DNA from: Pantoea sp. Ap-967
Lineage (GTDB): Bacteria; Pseudomonadota; Gammaproteobacteria; Pseudomonadales; Pseudomonadaceae
Assembly: GCF_011752565.1 (NCBI RefSeq)
Contig: NZ_VWXK01000026.1
Coordinates: 1 to 64,000 of the forward strand
DNA length: 64,000 nucleotides
Direction: 5' to 3'
How positions within the stretch are numbered: the first letter of the stretch is position 1; each line of letters begins with the position of its first letter. The notes beneath the pieces are model-generated. The model saw only the letters and a program-made list of their open reading frames with translations. It was not told the origin of the DNA and made no database searches. Below, in pieces: positions 38,477 to 48,783 of the stretch. Both the position numbers and the translations under genes were made by a program.

Positions 38477-40495
38477 TCAATGAGCCTTTTCGATACGCCA
38501 GATGCCGAACGGCTGGTGCCAGGGTTCTATGCGCATCCACTGGGTTTTGCCGTGCCAGGTCCAGCGGTGGCCGTTCATCAAGTCCTCGCCCAGGGTATCG
38601 GCGTTGTCGCCCAGCCCCAGCTCCCACAGCGGTAGCTCGAAGCTGGCCTCCTGGGCGTTGTGCGGGTCGAGGCTGATCGCTACCAGGATGTAGTTGTCGC
38701 GCTCGCGCGTACGCTTGGCGAAGTACAGGATGTTGTCGTTCCAGCAGTTGAGGAAAACCACCCCCAGGTGGGTTTGCAGGGCGCGGTTCTGCCGGCGAAT
38801 GCGGTTGAGCTGGGCGATTTCGGCCACGATGTTGCCGGGCTGGGTGAAGTCGCGCGGACGGATTTCGTACTTCTCCGAATCCAGGTATTCCTCCTTGCCC
38901 GGCAGCGGCGTGGCTTCGCACAGCTCGAAGCCCGAATACATGCCCCACAGCCCCGAGCCCATGGTGGCAAGGGCTGCGCGAATGAGGAAGCCGGCACGGC
39001 CGGAGGTTTGCAGGAAGTAGGGGTTGATGTCTGGCGTGTTGACGAAGAAGTTTGGCCGGTAGCACTGGCTCCACGGCGGCTGGTTGAGTTCTTCGAAATA
39101 CTCGCGCAGTTCCTGCTTGGTATTGCGCCAGGTGAAGTAGGTGTAGCTCTGGGCATACCCCACCTTGCCCAGGCGCGCCATCATGGCCGGCTTGGTGAAG
39201 GCTTCGGCGAGGAAAATCACCTCGGGGTACTGGCTGCGCACATTGGCGATCAGCCATTGCCAGAACGGCAGCGGCTTGGTGTGCGGGTTGTCGACGCGGA
39301 AGGTCTTCACGCCCTCCTCCACCCAACCGACCACCACGTCGCGCAGGGCCAGCCACAGGCTCGGCACCGCTTCGGCGGCGTAGAAGTCGACGTTGACGAT
39401 GTCCTGGTACTTTTTCGGCGGGTTCTCGGCGTAGCGAATGGTGCCGTCGGGGCGCCAGCTGAACCAGCCGGGGTGTTGCTTGAGCCAGGGGTGGTCCTGG
39501 GAGCACTGGATGGCGAAGTCCAGGGCGATTTCCAGGCCGTGCTCGGCGGCAGCGGCGACCAAGCGGCGGAAGTCTTCACGGCTGCCCAGTTGCGGGTGAA
39601 TGGCTTCGTGGCCGCCCTCGTCGCTGCCGATGGCATAGGGGCTGCCGGGGTCGCCGGGCTCGGCACGCAGGGCATTGTTGCGGCCTTTGCGGTGCTGGGT
39701 GCCAATGGGGTGAATGGGTGGGAAGTACAGCACGTCGAAGCCCATGTCACGGATCATCGGCAGGCGTTCGTGCACGTCGTTGAAGGTGCCGTGGCGGCCG
39801 GGGCTGCTGGTGATCGAGCGGGGGAACAGCTCGTACCAACTGGCGAACAGCGCCGCCGGGCGGTCGACATCGACGGGGAATTCGCGGCTGCGGGTGAGGT
39901 AGCTGCGGTGCTCGGCATCGGCCATCAGGCGTGCGGTGTCGGGGTGCAGCAGCAGCGCCACCTGGTCATCGGGTTTTAGCGCCACCAGGCGCTCGCGCAG
40001 GGCGCCGATTTCATCGCGCAGCACACCTTCGGTGAGGTCCATGCCCTGGCCCAGCATCAACCGGCCCTCTTCGAGCTCCAGCTTGACCTCGACGCCGGCG
40101 TGGTACTTTCGCTCCAGGTCGTGGCAATAGGTGGCGAAGGGGTCGATCCAGGCCTCGATGCTGAACAGGTGTGGGCCGAGCTCGGATGGGGTGAACTCGG
40201 CCAGCCACAGGTCGTTGTCTGGTGAGTGCATGGGCACGCAATGCCAGCGGCGGCTGTTGGCCTGGCGCCAGTTGAGCATCACCGCCAGGCGGTCGTGGCC
40301 GTCGCTGTAGACCTTGCTGCTGACTGCAACTGGCTGGCCGCTGACGGCCTTGGCAGCGAAGGTGCCGGCTTCGAGTACCGGTTGGGTGTCTTCGATCACG
40401 ATACGCGGCGCCAACAGCGCCTGGGACAGGCTGATGGCCTGGTCCGGGTGATCGTTCGCCATGGGCACGCGTTCAAAGGGCTCGTTTCGTGACAT
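38477..40495 (-). CDS. glgE: Alpha-1,4-glucan:maltose-1-phosphate maltosyltransferase GlgE (GH13_3)
   Basis: 672 residues. Nucleophile D402 (VKTFRVDNPHTKP) and acid E431 (VIFLAEAFTKP); the N-terminal domain has the GlgE-type SKVYSDGHDRLAVMLNWRQ. It extends alpha-glucan by two glucose units from maltose-1-phosphate. First gene of the minus-strand unit feeding from TreS/maltokinase and into GlgB. I keep the ATG at 40495 (GGAG upstream); an internal ATG at 40462 is possible. Confidence 0.95.
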   Translation of the reverse strand: MSRNEPFERVPMANDHPDQAISLSQALLAPRIVIEDTQPVLEAGTFAAKAVSGQPVAVSSKVYSDGHDRLAVMLNWRQANSRRWHCVPMHSPDNDLWLAEFTPSELGPHLFSIEAWIDPFATYCHDLERKYHAGVEVKLELEEGRLMLGQGMDLTEGVLRDEIGALRERLVALKPDDQVALLLHPDTARLMADAEHRSYLTRSREFPVDVDRPAALFASWYELFPRSITSSPGRHGTFNDVHERLPMIRDMGFDVLYFPPIHPIGTQHRKGRNNALRAEPGDPGSPYAIGSDEGGHEAIHPQLGSREDFRRLVAAAAEHGLEIALDFAIQCSQDHPWLKQHPGWFSWRPDGTIRYAENPPKKYQDIVNVDFYAAEAVPSLWLALRDVVVGWVEEGVKTFRVDNPHTKPLPFWQWLIANVRSQYPEVIFLAEAFTKPAMMARLGKVGYAQSYTYFTWRNTKQELREYFEELNQPPWSQCYRPNFFVNTPDINPYFLQTSGRAGFLIRAALATMGSGLWGMYSGFELCEATPLPGKEEYLDSEKYEIRPRDFTQPGNIVAEIAQLNRIRRQNRALQTHLGVVFLNCWNDNILYFAKRTRERDNYILVAISLDPHNAQEASFELPLWELGLGDNADTLGEDLMNGHRWTWHGKTQWMRIEPWHQPFGIWRIEKAH

Positions 40496-40636
40496 CGACC
40501 TTGCTCCCTCAGGCTGGTGGCGGTAAGGGTTCAGAGCCGGGCACAGGCGTGGGGTTCAAAAAAATTGAGCGAACGGCAGCTGCCAGTGGTCAGAGCCTTC
40601 AGCACCTCTTTCCATTCACCCACGCGAGGTCAGGCC

Positions 40637-40798
40637 ATGAACATTCCCATTCCACCGGAGACACCCGACCCCAACATCGACGACCCAAGCTTGCCGCCGC
40701 CCGTGCCGGAACAGGAACCGGACGAGCTGCCCATCAAGCCGACCATGCCGCCGACGGTGGGAGACCCGCCGAATGAGGAGCCCCCGGTGAAGGCTTAA
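40637..40798 (+). CDS. Small proline/acid-rich protein, unknown
   Basis: 53 residues, about one third Pro, with many Glu and Asp (IPIPPETPDPNIDDPSLPPP and similar). GAGGT lies just upstream of the ATG at 40637. Divergent from glgE, convergent with the acyl-CoA synthetase. Probably disordered; no family recognised. Confidence 0.55.
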   Translation: MNIPIPPETPDPNIDDPSLPPPVPEQEPDELPIKPTMPPTVGDPPNEEPPVKA

Positions 40799-40819
40799 GG
40801 GTAGACGTTCATACCCGGA

Positions 40820-40927
40820 CTGCGCTGTCGCGCTGGGAACATTCAATCCCCTGTAAGCGCGGGCTTGCCCGCTCCCACAGGGGATCACGGCCTGCCTGCG
40901 TGCAATGTTCCCAACGCAACAGCGCAG
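40820..40927. repeat. Nested inverted repeats between convergent genes
   Basis: Outer arms 40820-40843 and 40904-40927 match at 22 of 24 positions. Within them ATCCCCTGT/ACAGGGGAT enclose a family A REP core (GCGGGCTTGCCCGC). The whole could form a three-level hairpin. Confidence 0.85.
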
Positions 40928-41002
40928 CCCGCAGGGCTGGGTGATCTCCGCAAGGTCGGCCTGTTTGCGTAGCCCTGCCACCGGTGTTGCCCTGGGCTAC
41001 CG

Positions 41003-42679
41003 TCATCGAACCGCGCCGACTTCCGCCACACTGATCTCGCGCATGCGGAATTTCTGCACCTTGCCGGTCACCGTCATCGGAAACTCGTCAACGAAGCGAA
41101 AATGCCGCGGCACCTTGAAGTGCGCGATGCGTGCCTTGCACCAGCCCTGTAGTTCCTCGACCGTGAGGCTGTGGCCAGGGTGCAATTTGATCCAGGCGAC
41201 GATCTCCTCACCATACCGGCTGCAGGGAATGCCGATTACCTGCGCATCGGCCACCGCTGGGTGGGTATGGAAGAACTCTTCCAGTTCACGCGGGTAGATG
41301 TTCTCGCCGCCACGAATGATCATGTCCTTGTTACGCCCGACGATGCGCACATGGCCGTGCTCGTCCATTACCGCCAGGTCGCCGGAATGCATCCACCCTG
41401 CCGGGTCGATGGCCTCGGCCGTGGCCTGGGGGTTGTCCCAGTAGCCAAGCATCACGCTGTAGCCGCGGGTGCACAATTCACCGATCTGGCCGCGGGGGAC
41501 GATACAGCCGTCGGCATCCACCAACTTGCTCTCCAACTGCGGCTGGGTGCGGCCGACGGTGGTCACGCGCAGTTCCAGTTCGTCGTCCGGGCCGGTTTGC
41601 AGCGACACCGGGCTGGTTTCGGTCATGCCGTAGGCGATTTGCACCTGGGCCATGTGTAGCTGGTCGATCACCCGGCGCATCACCTCGATCGGGCAGGTGG
41701 CGCCTGCCATGATGCCGCTGCGCAGGCTCGACAAGTTCAGCGTGGTGCGTGAAGGGTGGTCGAGCATGGCGATGAACATGGTCGGCACCCCATACAGAAT
41801 GCTGGCGCGCTCCTCGGCCACGGCGCGCAGGGTGAGTTCGGCGTCGAAGGCATCGTTGGGGTAGACCATGGTGCTGCCATGGGTGATGCAGCCCAGGTTG
41901 GCCATCACCATGCCGAAGCAGTGGTACAGCGGCACCGGAATCACCATGCGGTCGCGCTCGCTGAGGCCCAGGCTTTCGCCCACCATGAAACCGTTGTTGA
42001 GGATGTTGTAGTGGCTGAGCGTGGCGCCCTTGGGTGCGCCGGTGGTACCGGAGGTGTACTGGATGTTCACCGGCTGGTCGAACTGCAGGCTGTGCTGGCG
42101 CGCGGCGTAGGCCTCGGGCGGGGTCTGCCCTGCCCGCTCGGCCAGCGTCTGCCAGGGCAGGAACCCCGCCGGTGGGCTGGCGGCCAGGCTAATCACGCCG
42201 CGCAAGGCTGGCAGGCCTTCGCTGGCCAGCTGGCCGGGGGGCGTGAGCGCAAGCTCAGGCAGCAGTGCCTGCACCATGGCGTGGTAGTCAGACGTTTTGA
42301 AGGCATCGGCGCACACCAGCCAGCGGCAGCCAGACTGGCGTAGTACGTATTCCAGTTCCCCCACACGGTAAGCCGGGTTGATGTTGACCAGAATCGCGCC
42401 AACCTTGGCGCTGGCCAGCTGCAAGATGCACCACTGGGCGCAGTTCGGCGCCCAGATACCGACCCGGTCGCCGGAGTTCACGCCCAGGGCCATCAGGGCG
42501 CGGGCAAGCAGGTCGACCTGTTCGGCCAGTTGCCGCCAGCTGTAGCGAAGGCCCTGGTGGCGCACCACCAGCGCCTCGCCGTCGGCGCAGCGGGCCACGG
42601 TGGCGTCGAAGGCCTGGCCGATGGTCAGGGTCAGCAGCGGTTGGTCCTGGCGGCCGCGGGTGTAGCTTGGTTGACTCAT
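41003..42679 (-). CDS. AMP-binding acyl-CoA synthetase
   Basis: 558 residues of the ANL superfamily. P-loop YTSGTTGAPKGATLSHYN, the A5-like YGMTETSP, the A8 hinge GRNKDMIIRGGENIYPRE and the catalytic Lys near the C-terminus (TGKVQKFRMREI). It activates a fatty or branched-chain acid to its CoA ester. It is divergent from liuA with two LiuR-type sites between them, so it may be co-regulated with leucine catabolism; substrate not determined. AAGGGA lies before the ATG. Confidence 0.92.
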   Translation of the reverse strand: MSQPSYTRGRQDQPLLTLTIGQAFDATVARCADGEALVVRHQGLRYSWRQLAEQVDLLARALMALGVNSGDRVGIWAPNCAQWCILQLASAKVGAILVNINPAYRVGELEYVLRQSGCRWLVCADAFKTSDYHAMVQALLPELALTPPGQLASEGLPALRGVISLAASPPAGFLPWQTLAERAGQTPPEAYAARQHSLQFDQPVNIQYTSGTTGAPKGATLSHYNILNNGFMVGESLGLSERDRMVIPVPLYHCFGMVMANLGCITHGSTMVYPNDAFDAELTLRAVAEERASILYGVPTMFIAMLDHPSRTTLNLSSLRSGIMAGATCPIEVMRRVIDQLHMAQVQIAYGMTETSPVSLQTGPDDELELRVTTVGRTQPQLESKLVDADGCIVPRGQIGELCTRGYSVMLGYWDNPQATAEAIDPAGWMHSGDLAVMDEHGHVRIVGRNKDMIIRGGENIYPRELEEFFHTHPAVADAQVIGIPCSRYGEEIVAWIKLHPGHSLTVEELQGWCKARIAHFKVPRHFRFVDEFPMTVTGKVQKFRMREISVAEVGAVR

Positions 42680-42743
42680 GGGTGTCCCTTCTTGTGGTTG
42701 TTCTGGGCACGGCTGATGCGAGCGGAGAATACTCTGGCGCAGA

Positions 42744-42759
42744 TTTACGTTTACGTAAA
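42744..42759. promoter_or_regulatory. LiuR-type operator, site 1
   Basis: TTTACGTTTACGTAAA, one mismatch from a perfect palindrome. It matches the LiuR (MerR-family) operator consensus described for proteobacterial leucine/isovalerate genes. It lies 65 bp upstream of the acyl-CoA synthetase start. Confidence 0.8.
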
Positions 42760-42793
42760 GGTTATGAGCCGATTGACAGTGGTGGGATGCAGG

Positions 42794-42809
42794 TTTACGT
42801 TAACGTAAA
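42794..42809. promoter_or_regulatory. LiuR-type operator, site 2 (perfect palindrome)
   Basis: TTTACGTTAACGTAAA, a perfect 16-bp palindrome, 87 bp upstream of the liuA ATG and exactly 50 bp from site 1. Confidence 0.85.
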
Positions 42810-42896
42810 GGTGATGAACAACACCCCCCAGGGTCCGGTGCCGGATCCTTGAGCTACGGTGTTACCCAAACTTCAAGAACAACAAGGTGCCCCCGC

Positions 42897-44060
42897 ATGC
42901 ATTACCCCACCCTGAACTTCGCCCTGGGCGAAACCATCGACATGCTCCGCGACCAGGTGCGCACCTTCGTCGCCGCCGAACTGGCCCCACGCGCCCAGCA
43001 GATCGACCACGACAACCTGTTCCCCGCCGACATGTGGCGCAAATTCGGCGACATGGGCCTGCTGGGCATCACCGTGCCCGAGGAGTACGGCGGCGCCGGC
43101 CTGGGCTACCTGGCCCATGTGGTGGCGATGGAAGAAATCAGCCGCGGCTCGGCCTCGGTGGCCCTGTCCTACGGCGCCCATTCCAACCTCTGCGTGAACC
43201 AGATCAACCGCAACGGCAGCCCTGCGCAGAAGCAGAAATACCTGCCCAAGTTGGTCAGCGGCGAGCACATCGGCGCCCTGGCCATGAGCGAACCCAACGC
43301 CGGTTCCGACGTGGTGTCGATGAAGCTGCGGGCGGAAAAACGCGGCGACCGCTACGTGCTCAACGGCAGCAAGACCTGGATCACCAATGGCCCCGACGCC
43401 AATACCTACGTGATCTACGCCAAAACCGACCTGGACAAGGGCGCCCACGGCATCACCGCGTTCATCGTCGAACGTGACTGGAAAGGCTTCAGCCGCAGCA
43501 ACAAGTTCGACAAGCTGGGCATGCGCGGCTCCAACACCTGCGAGCTGTTCTTCGACGGTGTGGAAGTGCCGGAGGAAAACATCCTCGGCCAGCTCAACGG
43601 CGGTGTGCGGGTGCTGATGAGCGGCCTGGACTACGAGCGCGTGGTGCTGTCCGGTGGCCCCACCGGCATCATGCAAAGCTGCATGGACCTGGTGGTGCCC
43701 TACATCCACGACCGCAAGCAGTTCGGCCAGAGCATTGGCGAGTTCCAGCTGATTCAGGGCAAGATCGCCGACATGTACACCCAGCTCAACGCCAGCCGCG
43801 CCTACCTGTACGCCGTGGCCCAGGCCTGCGACCGTGGCGAAACCACGCGCAAGGACGCCGCCGGGGTGATTCTGTACACCGCCGAGCGCGCCACGCAAAT
43901 GGCCCTGGAGGCGATCCAGATTCTCGGTGGCAACGGCTACATCAACGAATTCCCGGCCGGCCGCCTGCTGCGCGATGCCAAGCTGTACGAGATCGGTGCC
44001 GGCACCAGCGAAATCCGCCGGATGCTGATTGGCCGCGAACTGTTCAACGAAACCCGCTGA
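42897..44060 (+). CDS. liuA: Isovaleryl-CoA dehydrogenase
   Basis: 387 residues of the acyl-CoA dehydrogenase family. The catalytic base sits at E247 in GLDYERVVLSGGPTG, the position used by isovaleryl-CoA dehydrogenases, unlike the C-terminal Glu of most acyl-CoA dehydrogenases. Conserved FAD-binding segments LAMSEPNAGSDV and WITNGPDANTYVIYAKT. It makes 3-methylcrotonyl-CoA from isovaleryl-CoA. First gene of liuABCD, downstream of two LiuR-type sites. The ATG at 42897 gives the normal N-terminus. Confidence 0.95.
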   Translation: MHYPTLNFALGETIDMLRDQVRTFVAAELAPRAQQIDHDNLFPADMWRKFGDMGLLGITVPEEYGGAGLGYLAHVVAMEEISRGSASVALSYGAHSNLCVNQINRNGSPAQKQKYLPKLVSGEHIGALAMSEPNAGSDVVSMKLRAEKRGDRYVLNGSKTWITNGPDANTYVIYAKTDLDKGAHGITAFIVERDWKGFSRSNKFDKLGMRGSNTCELFFDGVEVPEENILGQLNGGVRVLMSGLDYERVVLSGGPTGIMQSCMDLVVPYIHDRKQFGQSIGEFQLIQGKIADMYTQLNASRAYLYAVAQACDRGETTRKDAAGVILYTAERATQMALEAIQILGGNGYINEFPAGRLLRDAKLYEIGAGTSEIRRMLIGRELFNETR

Positions 44061-44079
44061 GCACAAGGGACAGGCGCAC

Positions 44080-45687
<1,608 letters not shown>

Positions 45688-45690
45688 CCC

Positions 45691-46506
45691 ATGAGCGATT
45701 TCAGCACCCTCGAAGTGACCCGCGACCCCCGCGGCTTCGCCACCCTGTGGCTGAGCCGCGAGGACAAGAACAACGCCTTCAACGCGCTGATGATCCGCGA
45801 GCTGATCGTTGCCCTCGACCAGCTGGCCGAAGACGCCAGCCTGCGCTTCCTGCTGCTGCGCGGCCGTGGCCGGCATTTCAGCGCCGGCGCCGACCTGGCC
45901 TGGATGCAGCAATCGGCGCAGCTGGACTTCAACACCAACCTCGATGACGCCCGCGAACTTGGCGAGCTGATGTACGCCCTGCACCGCCTCAAGGCGCCCA
46001 CCCTGGCCGTGGTGCAAGGCGCCGCCTTCGGTGGTGCGCTGGGGCTGATCAGTTGTTGCGACATGGCGATTGGCGCCGACGATGCCCAGCTGTGCCTGTC
46101 GGAAGTGCGTATCGGCCTGGCGCCGGCGGTCATCAGCCCGTTCGTGGTCAAGGCCATTGGCGAGCGCGCCGCGCGCCGCTATGCCCTCAGCGCCGAGCGC
46201 TTCAGCGGCGTGCGGGCCCGTGAGCTGGGCCTGCTGGCCGAGGTATACCCCGCCAGTGAGCTGGACGCACAGGTCGAAGCCTGGGTGAACAACCTGCTGC
46301 AGAACAGCCCGCAAGCGCTGCGCGCCACCAAGGACCTGCTGCGCGAAGTGGACGATGGCGAACTCAGCCCTGCGCTGCGCCGCTACTGCGAAAACACCAT
46401 CGCCCGCATCCGCGTCAGCGCCGAAGGCCAGGAGGGCCTGCGGGCCTTCCTGGAAAAACGCCGCCCTGCCTGGCAAACCGATGACACGAAGGAGCCGCGC
46501 CCATGA
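45691..46506 (+). CDS. liuC: 3-methylglutaconyl-CoA hydratase
   Basis: 271 residues of the crotonase family, with oxyanion segments GRHFSAGADLAWM and VVQGAAFGGALGLISCCD and the active-site stretch LSEVRIGLAPAVISPFV. It hydrates 3-methylglutaconyl-CoA to HMG-CoA. It starts 3 bp after the liuB stop; its own stop overlaps the liuD start (ATGA). Confidence 0.93.
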   Translation: MSDFSTLEVTRDPRGFATLWLSREDKNNAFNALMIRELIVALDQLAEDASLRFLLLRGRGRHFSAGADLAWMQQSAQLDFNTNLDDARELGELMYALHRLKAPTLAVVQGAAFGGALGLISCCDMAIGADDAQLCLSEVRIGLAPAVISPFVVKAIGERAARRYALSAERFSGVRARELGLLAEVYPASELDAQVEAWVNNLLQNSPQALRATKDLLREVDDGELSPALRRYCENTIARIRVSAEGQEGLRAFLEKRRPAWQTDDTKEPRP

Positions 46507-48455
46507 GCCGCCCCGTTCTGACCACCCTGCTGGTCGCCAACCGCGGCGAAATCGCCTGCCGGGTCATGCGCACCGCCAAGGCCATGGGCCTGACCACGGT
46601 CGCCGTGCACAGCGCCATCGACCGCGACGCGCGCCACAGCCGCGAAGCCGACATCCGCGTCGACCTGGGCGGCAGCAAGCCTGCCGACAGTTACCTGGTG
46701 ATCGACAAGCTCCTCGCAGCGGCCAAGGCCAGTGGCGCCCAGGCGATTCACCCAGGCTACGGGTTTCTTTCCGAGAACGCCGGTTTCGCCCGCGCCATCG
46801 AGCAAGCCGGGCTGATGTTCCTCGGCCCGCCGGCCAGCGCCATCGACGCCATGGGCAGCAAGTCGGCGGCCAAGGCCCTGATGGAAGATGCCGGGGTGCC
46901 CCTGGTACCCGGTTACCACGGCGAGGCCCAGGACCTGGACACCTTCCGCGCCGCCGCCGAGCGTATCGGCTACCCGGTGCTGCTCAAGGCCAGCGCCGGT
47001 GGCGGTGGCAAGGGCATGAAGGTGGTGGAGGAAGAAAGCCAGCTGGCCGATGCCCTGGCCTCGGCCCAGCGCGAGGCCCAGTCGTCGTTCGGCGATGCGC
47101 GCATGCTGGTGGAAAAGTACGTGCTCAAGCCGCGCCATGTGGAAATCCAGGTGTTTGCCGACCAACACGGCAACTGCCTGTACCTCAATGAGCGCGACTG
47201 TTCGATTCAGCGCCGCCACCAGAAGGTCGTCGAGGAGGCACCGGCCCCGGGCCTGTCTACCGAGCTGCGCCGGGCCATGGGCGAAGCCGCGGTGCGGGCG
47301 GCCCAGGCCATTGGCTACGTGGGCGCTGGCACCGTGGAGTTCTTGCTCGATGCCCGTGGCGAATTCTTCTTCATGGAGATGAACACCCGCCTGCAGGTGG
47401 AGCACCCCGTCACCGAGGCCATCACCGGCCTTGACCTGGTGGCCTGGCAGATCCGCGTGGCCTGCGGCGAGCCGCTGCCACTGACCCAGGCGCAGGTGCC
47501 GCTGGTTGGCCATGCCATCGAAGTGCGGCTGTACGCCGAGGACCCGGCCAACGAATTTCTGCCGGCCACCGGCACCCTGGCGTTGTACCGCGAATCGGCG
47601 GCCGGTGAAGGCCGCCGTGTGGACAGTGGCGTCAGCGAAGGCGATAGCGTGTCGCCGTTCTACGACCCGATGCTGGGCAAGCTGATTGCCTGGGGCCAGG
47701 ACCGCGAGCAGGCGCGCCTGCGGTTGCTGGCGATGCTCGATGAGTTTGCCATTGGCGGGGTGAAGACCAATATCGCCTTCCTGCGGCGCATCCTTGCCCA
47801 CCCGGCGTTTGCCGAGGCGGAACTGGACACGGGGTTCATCCCCCGCCACCAGCAGGCGTTGCTGCCTGCGCCCGAGGCCTTGCCTGCCGGCTTCTGGGAA
47901 GCGGCGGCCGAGGCCTGGCTGCAAGGCCAGGCGCGGAGCACGCGCGATGACGATGCCGGTTCGCCATGGGCCGAGCGCAATGGCTTGCGCCTGGGTTTGC
48001 CGGCGCGCAGCAGCCTGCACCTGGTGAGTGGCGGTGAGCGCCAAGCGGTGGCGTTGGAACGCACCAGCGCGCCGACGTGGCAGTTGGACGGTGAGCAGTT
48101 GGGGCATGACGCGGGCGGTGTTCGTCGCCGCCACCTGGCGGTGCGCCGGGGTGGCACGTTGTTCCTGCGCTGGGGCGGTGAGGTGCATGCCGTAGAGGCC
48201 TTCGACCCGATCGCCGAGGCTGAAGCCAGCCATGGCCAGCAAGGCGGGCTGGGGGCGCCGATGAACGGTAGCATCGTGCGCGTGCTGGTGCAGCCTGGGC
48301 AGGTGGTGGAAGCGGGCACGGCGCTGGTGGTGTTGGAGGCCATGAAGATGGAGCACAGCATCCGTGCGCCCCACGGTGGGACGGTGAAGGCGCTGTTTTG
48401 CCAGGAGGGGGATATGGTGAGCGAAGGGGCGGTGCTGGTTGAGTTGGTGGAGTGA
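46503..48455 (+). CDS. liuD: 3-methylcrotonyl-CoA carboxylase alpha subunit (biotin carboxylase + BCCP)
   Basis: 650 residues. An N-terminal biotin carboxylase opens with LLVANRGEIACRVMRTAKAM, has the ATP-grasp loop GGGGKGMK and EMNTRLQVEHPVTE. A linker leads to a C-terminal biotin-carrier domain with LEAMKMEH, biotinyl-lysine K615. It partners LiuB. The HMG-CoA lyase gene liuE, which follows in P. aeruginosa, is absent here. Confidence 0.95.
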   Translation: MSRPVLTTLLVANRGEIACRVMRTAKAMGLTTVAVHSAIDRDARHSREADIRVDLGGSKPADSYLVIDKLLAAAKASGAQAIHPGYGFLSENAGFARAIEQAGLMFLGPPASAIDAMGSKSAAKALMEDAGVPLVPGYHGEAQDLDTFRAAAERIGYPVLLKASAGGGGKGMKVVEEESQLADALASAQREAQSSFGDARMLVEKYVLKPRHVEIQVFADQHGNCLYLNERDCSIQRRHQKVVEEAPAPGLSTELRRAMGEAAVRAAQAIGYVGAGTVEFLLDARGEFFFMEMNTRLQVEHPVTEAITGLDLVAWQIRVACGEPLPLTQAQVPLVGHAIEVRLYAEDPANEFLPATGTLALYRESAAGEGRRVDSGVSEGDSVSPFYDPMLGKLIAWGQDREQARLRLLAMLDEFAIGGVKTNIAFLRRILAHPAFAEAELDTGFIPRHQQALLPAPEALPAGFWEAAAEAWLQGQARSTRDDDAGSPWAERNGLRLGLPARSSLHLVSGGERQAVALERTSAPTWQLDGEQLGHDAGGVRRRHLAVRRGGTLFLRWGGEVHAVEAFDPIAEAEASHGQQGGLGAPMNGSIVRVLVQPGQVVEAGTALVVLEAMKMEHSIRAPHGGTVKALFCQEGDMVSEGAVLVELVE

Positions 48456-48530
48456 GGCTGCCTGACGGGGGATTTTTGGCGCCTGTGAGATCGAGCGCCG
48501 CGCGCTTGGCATGGCATCGTTGGCGCCTAT

Positions 48531-48754
48531 GAGATCGAGCGCCGCCCGCGCGGCGCTTCGCGAGCTATGCTCGCTCCTACGTTTGTTTCGGGCCAATGTT
48601 CATGTGGCCAGCGCGCGCGCCGCCTTGGCGTATGTCTCGATATCGAGGTGAACGAACAAGGCGTTCGCGCGCGATGGCACAGGCGATACTGGCCCGAAAC
48701 AAACGTAGGAGCGAGCATAGCTCGCGAAGCGCCGCGCGGGCGGCGCTCGATCTC
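48531..48754. repeat. 65-bp perfect inverted repeat, nested palindrome (REP-derived)
   Basis: 48531-48595 and 48690-48754 are exact reverse complements, checked base by base. The 94-bp core holds a second imperfect inverted pair (GCGCGCGCCGCCTTG against CAAGGCGTTCGCGCGC) and a central 12-bp palindrome CTCGATATCGAG at 48636-48647, so the whole is symmetric about position 48642. The arms contain family B REP halves. The outer edge is also present as a direct repeat (TGGCGCCTGTGAGATCGAGC near 48476 and 48521). It lies between the convergent liuD and repressor genes. Confidence 0.92.
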
Positions 48755-48783
48755 ACAGGCACCAAAGACGCCACGCCAAGCCC

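Noticed and set aside
48476..48764. Possible CRISPR array or insertion sequence at the long palindrome
   Set aside because: There are only two inverted arms, no regularly spaced direct repeats and no transposase gene between them.
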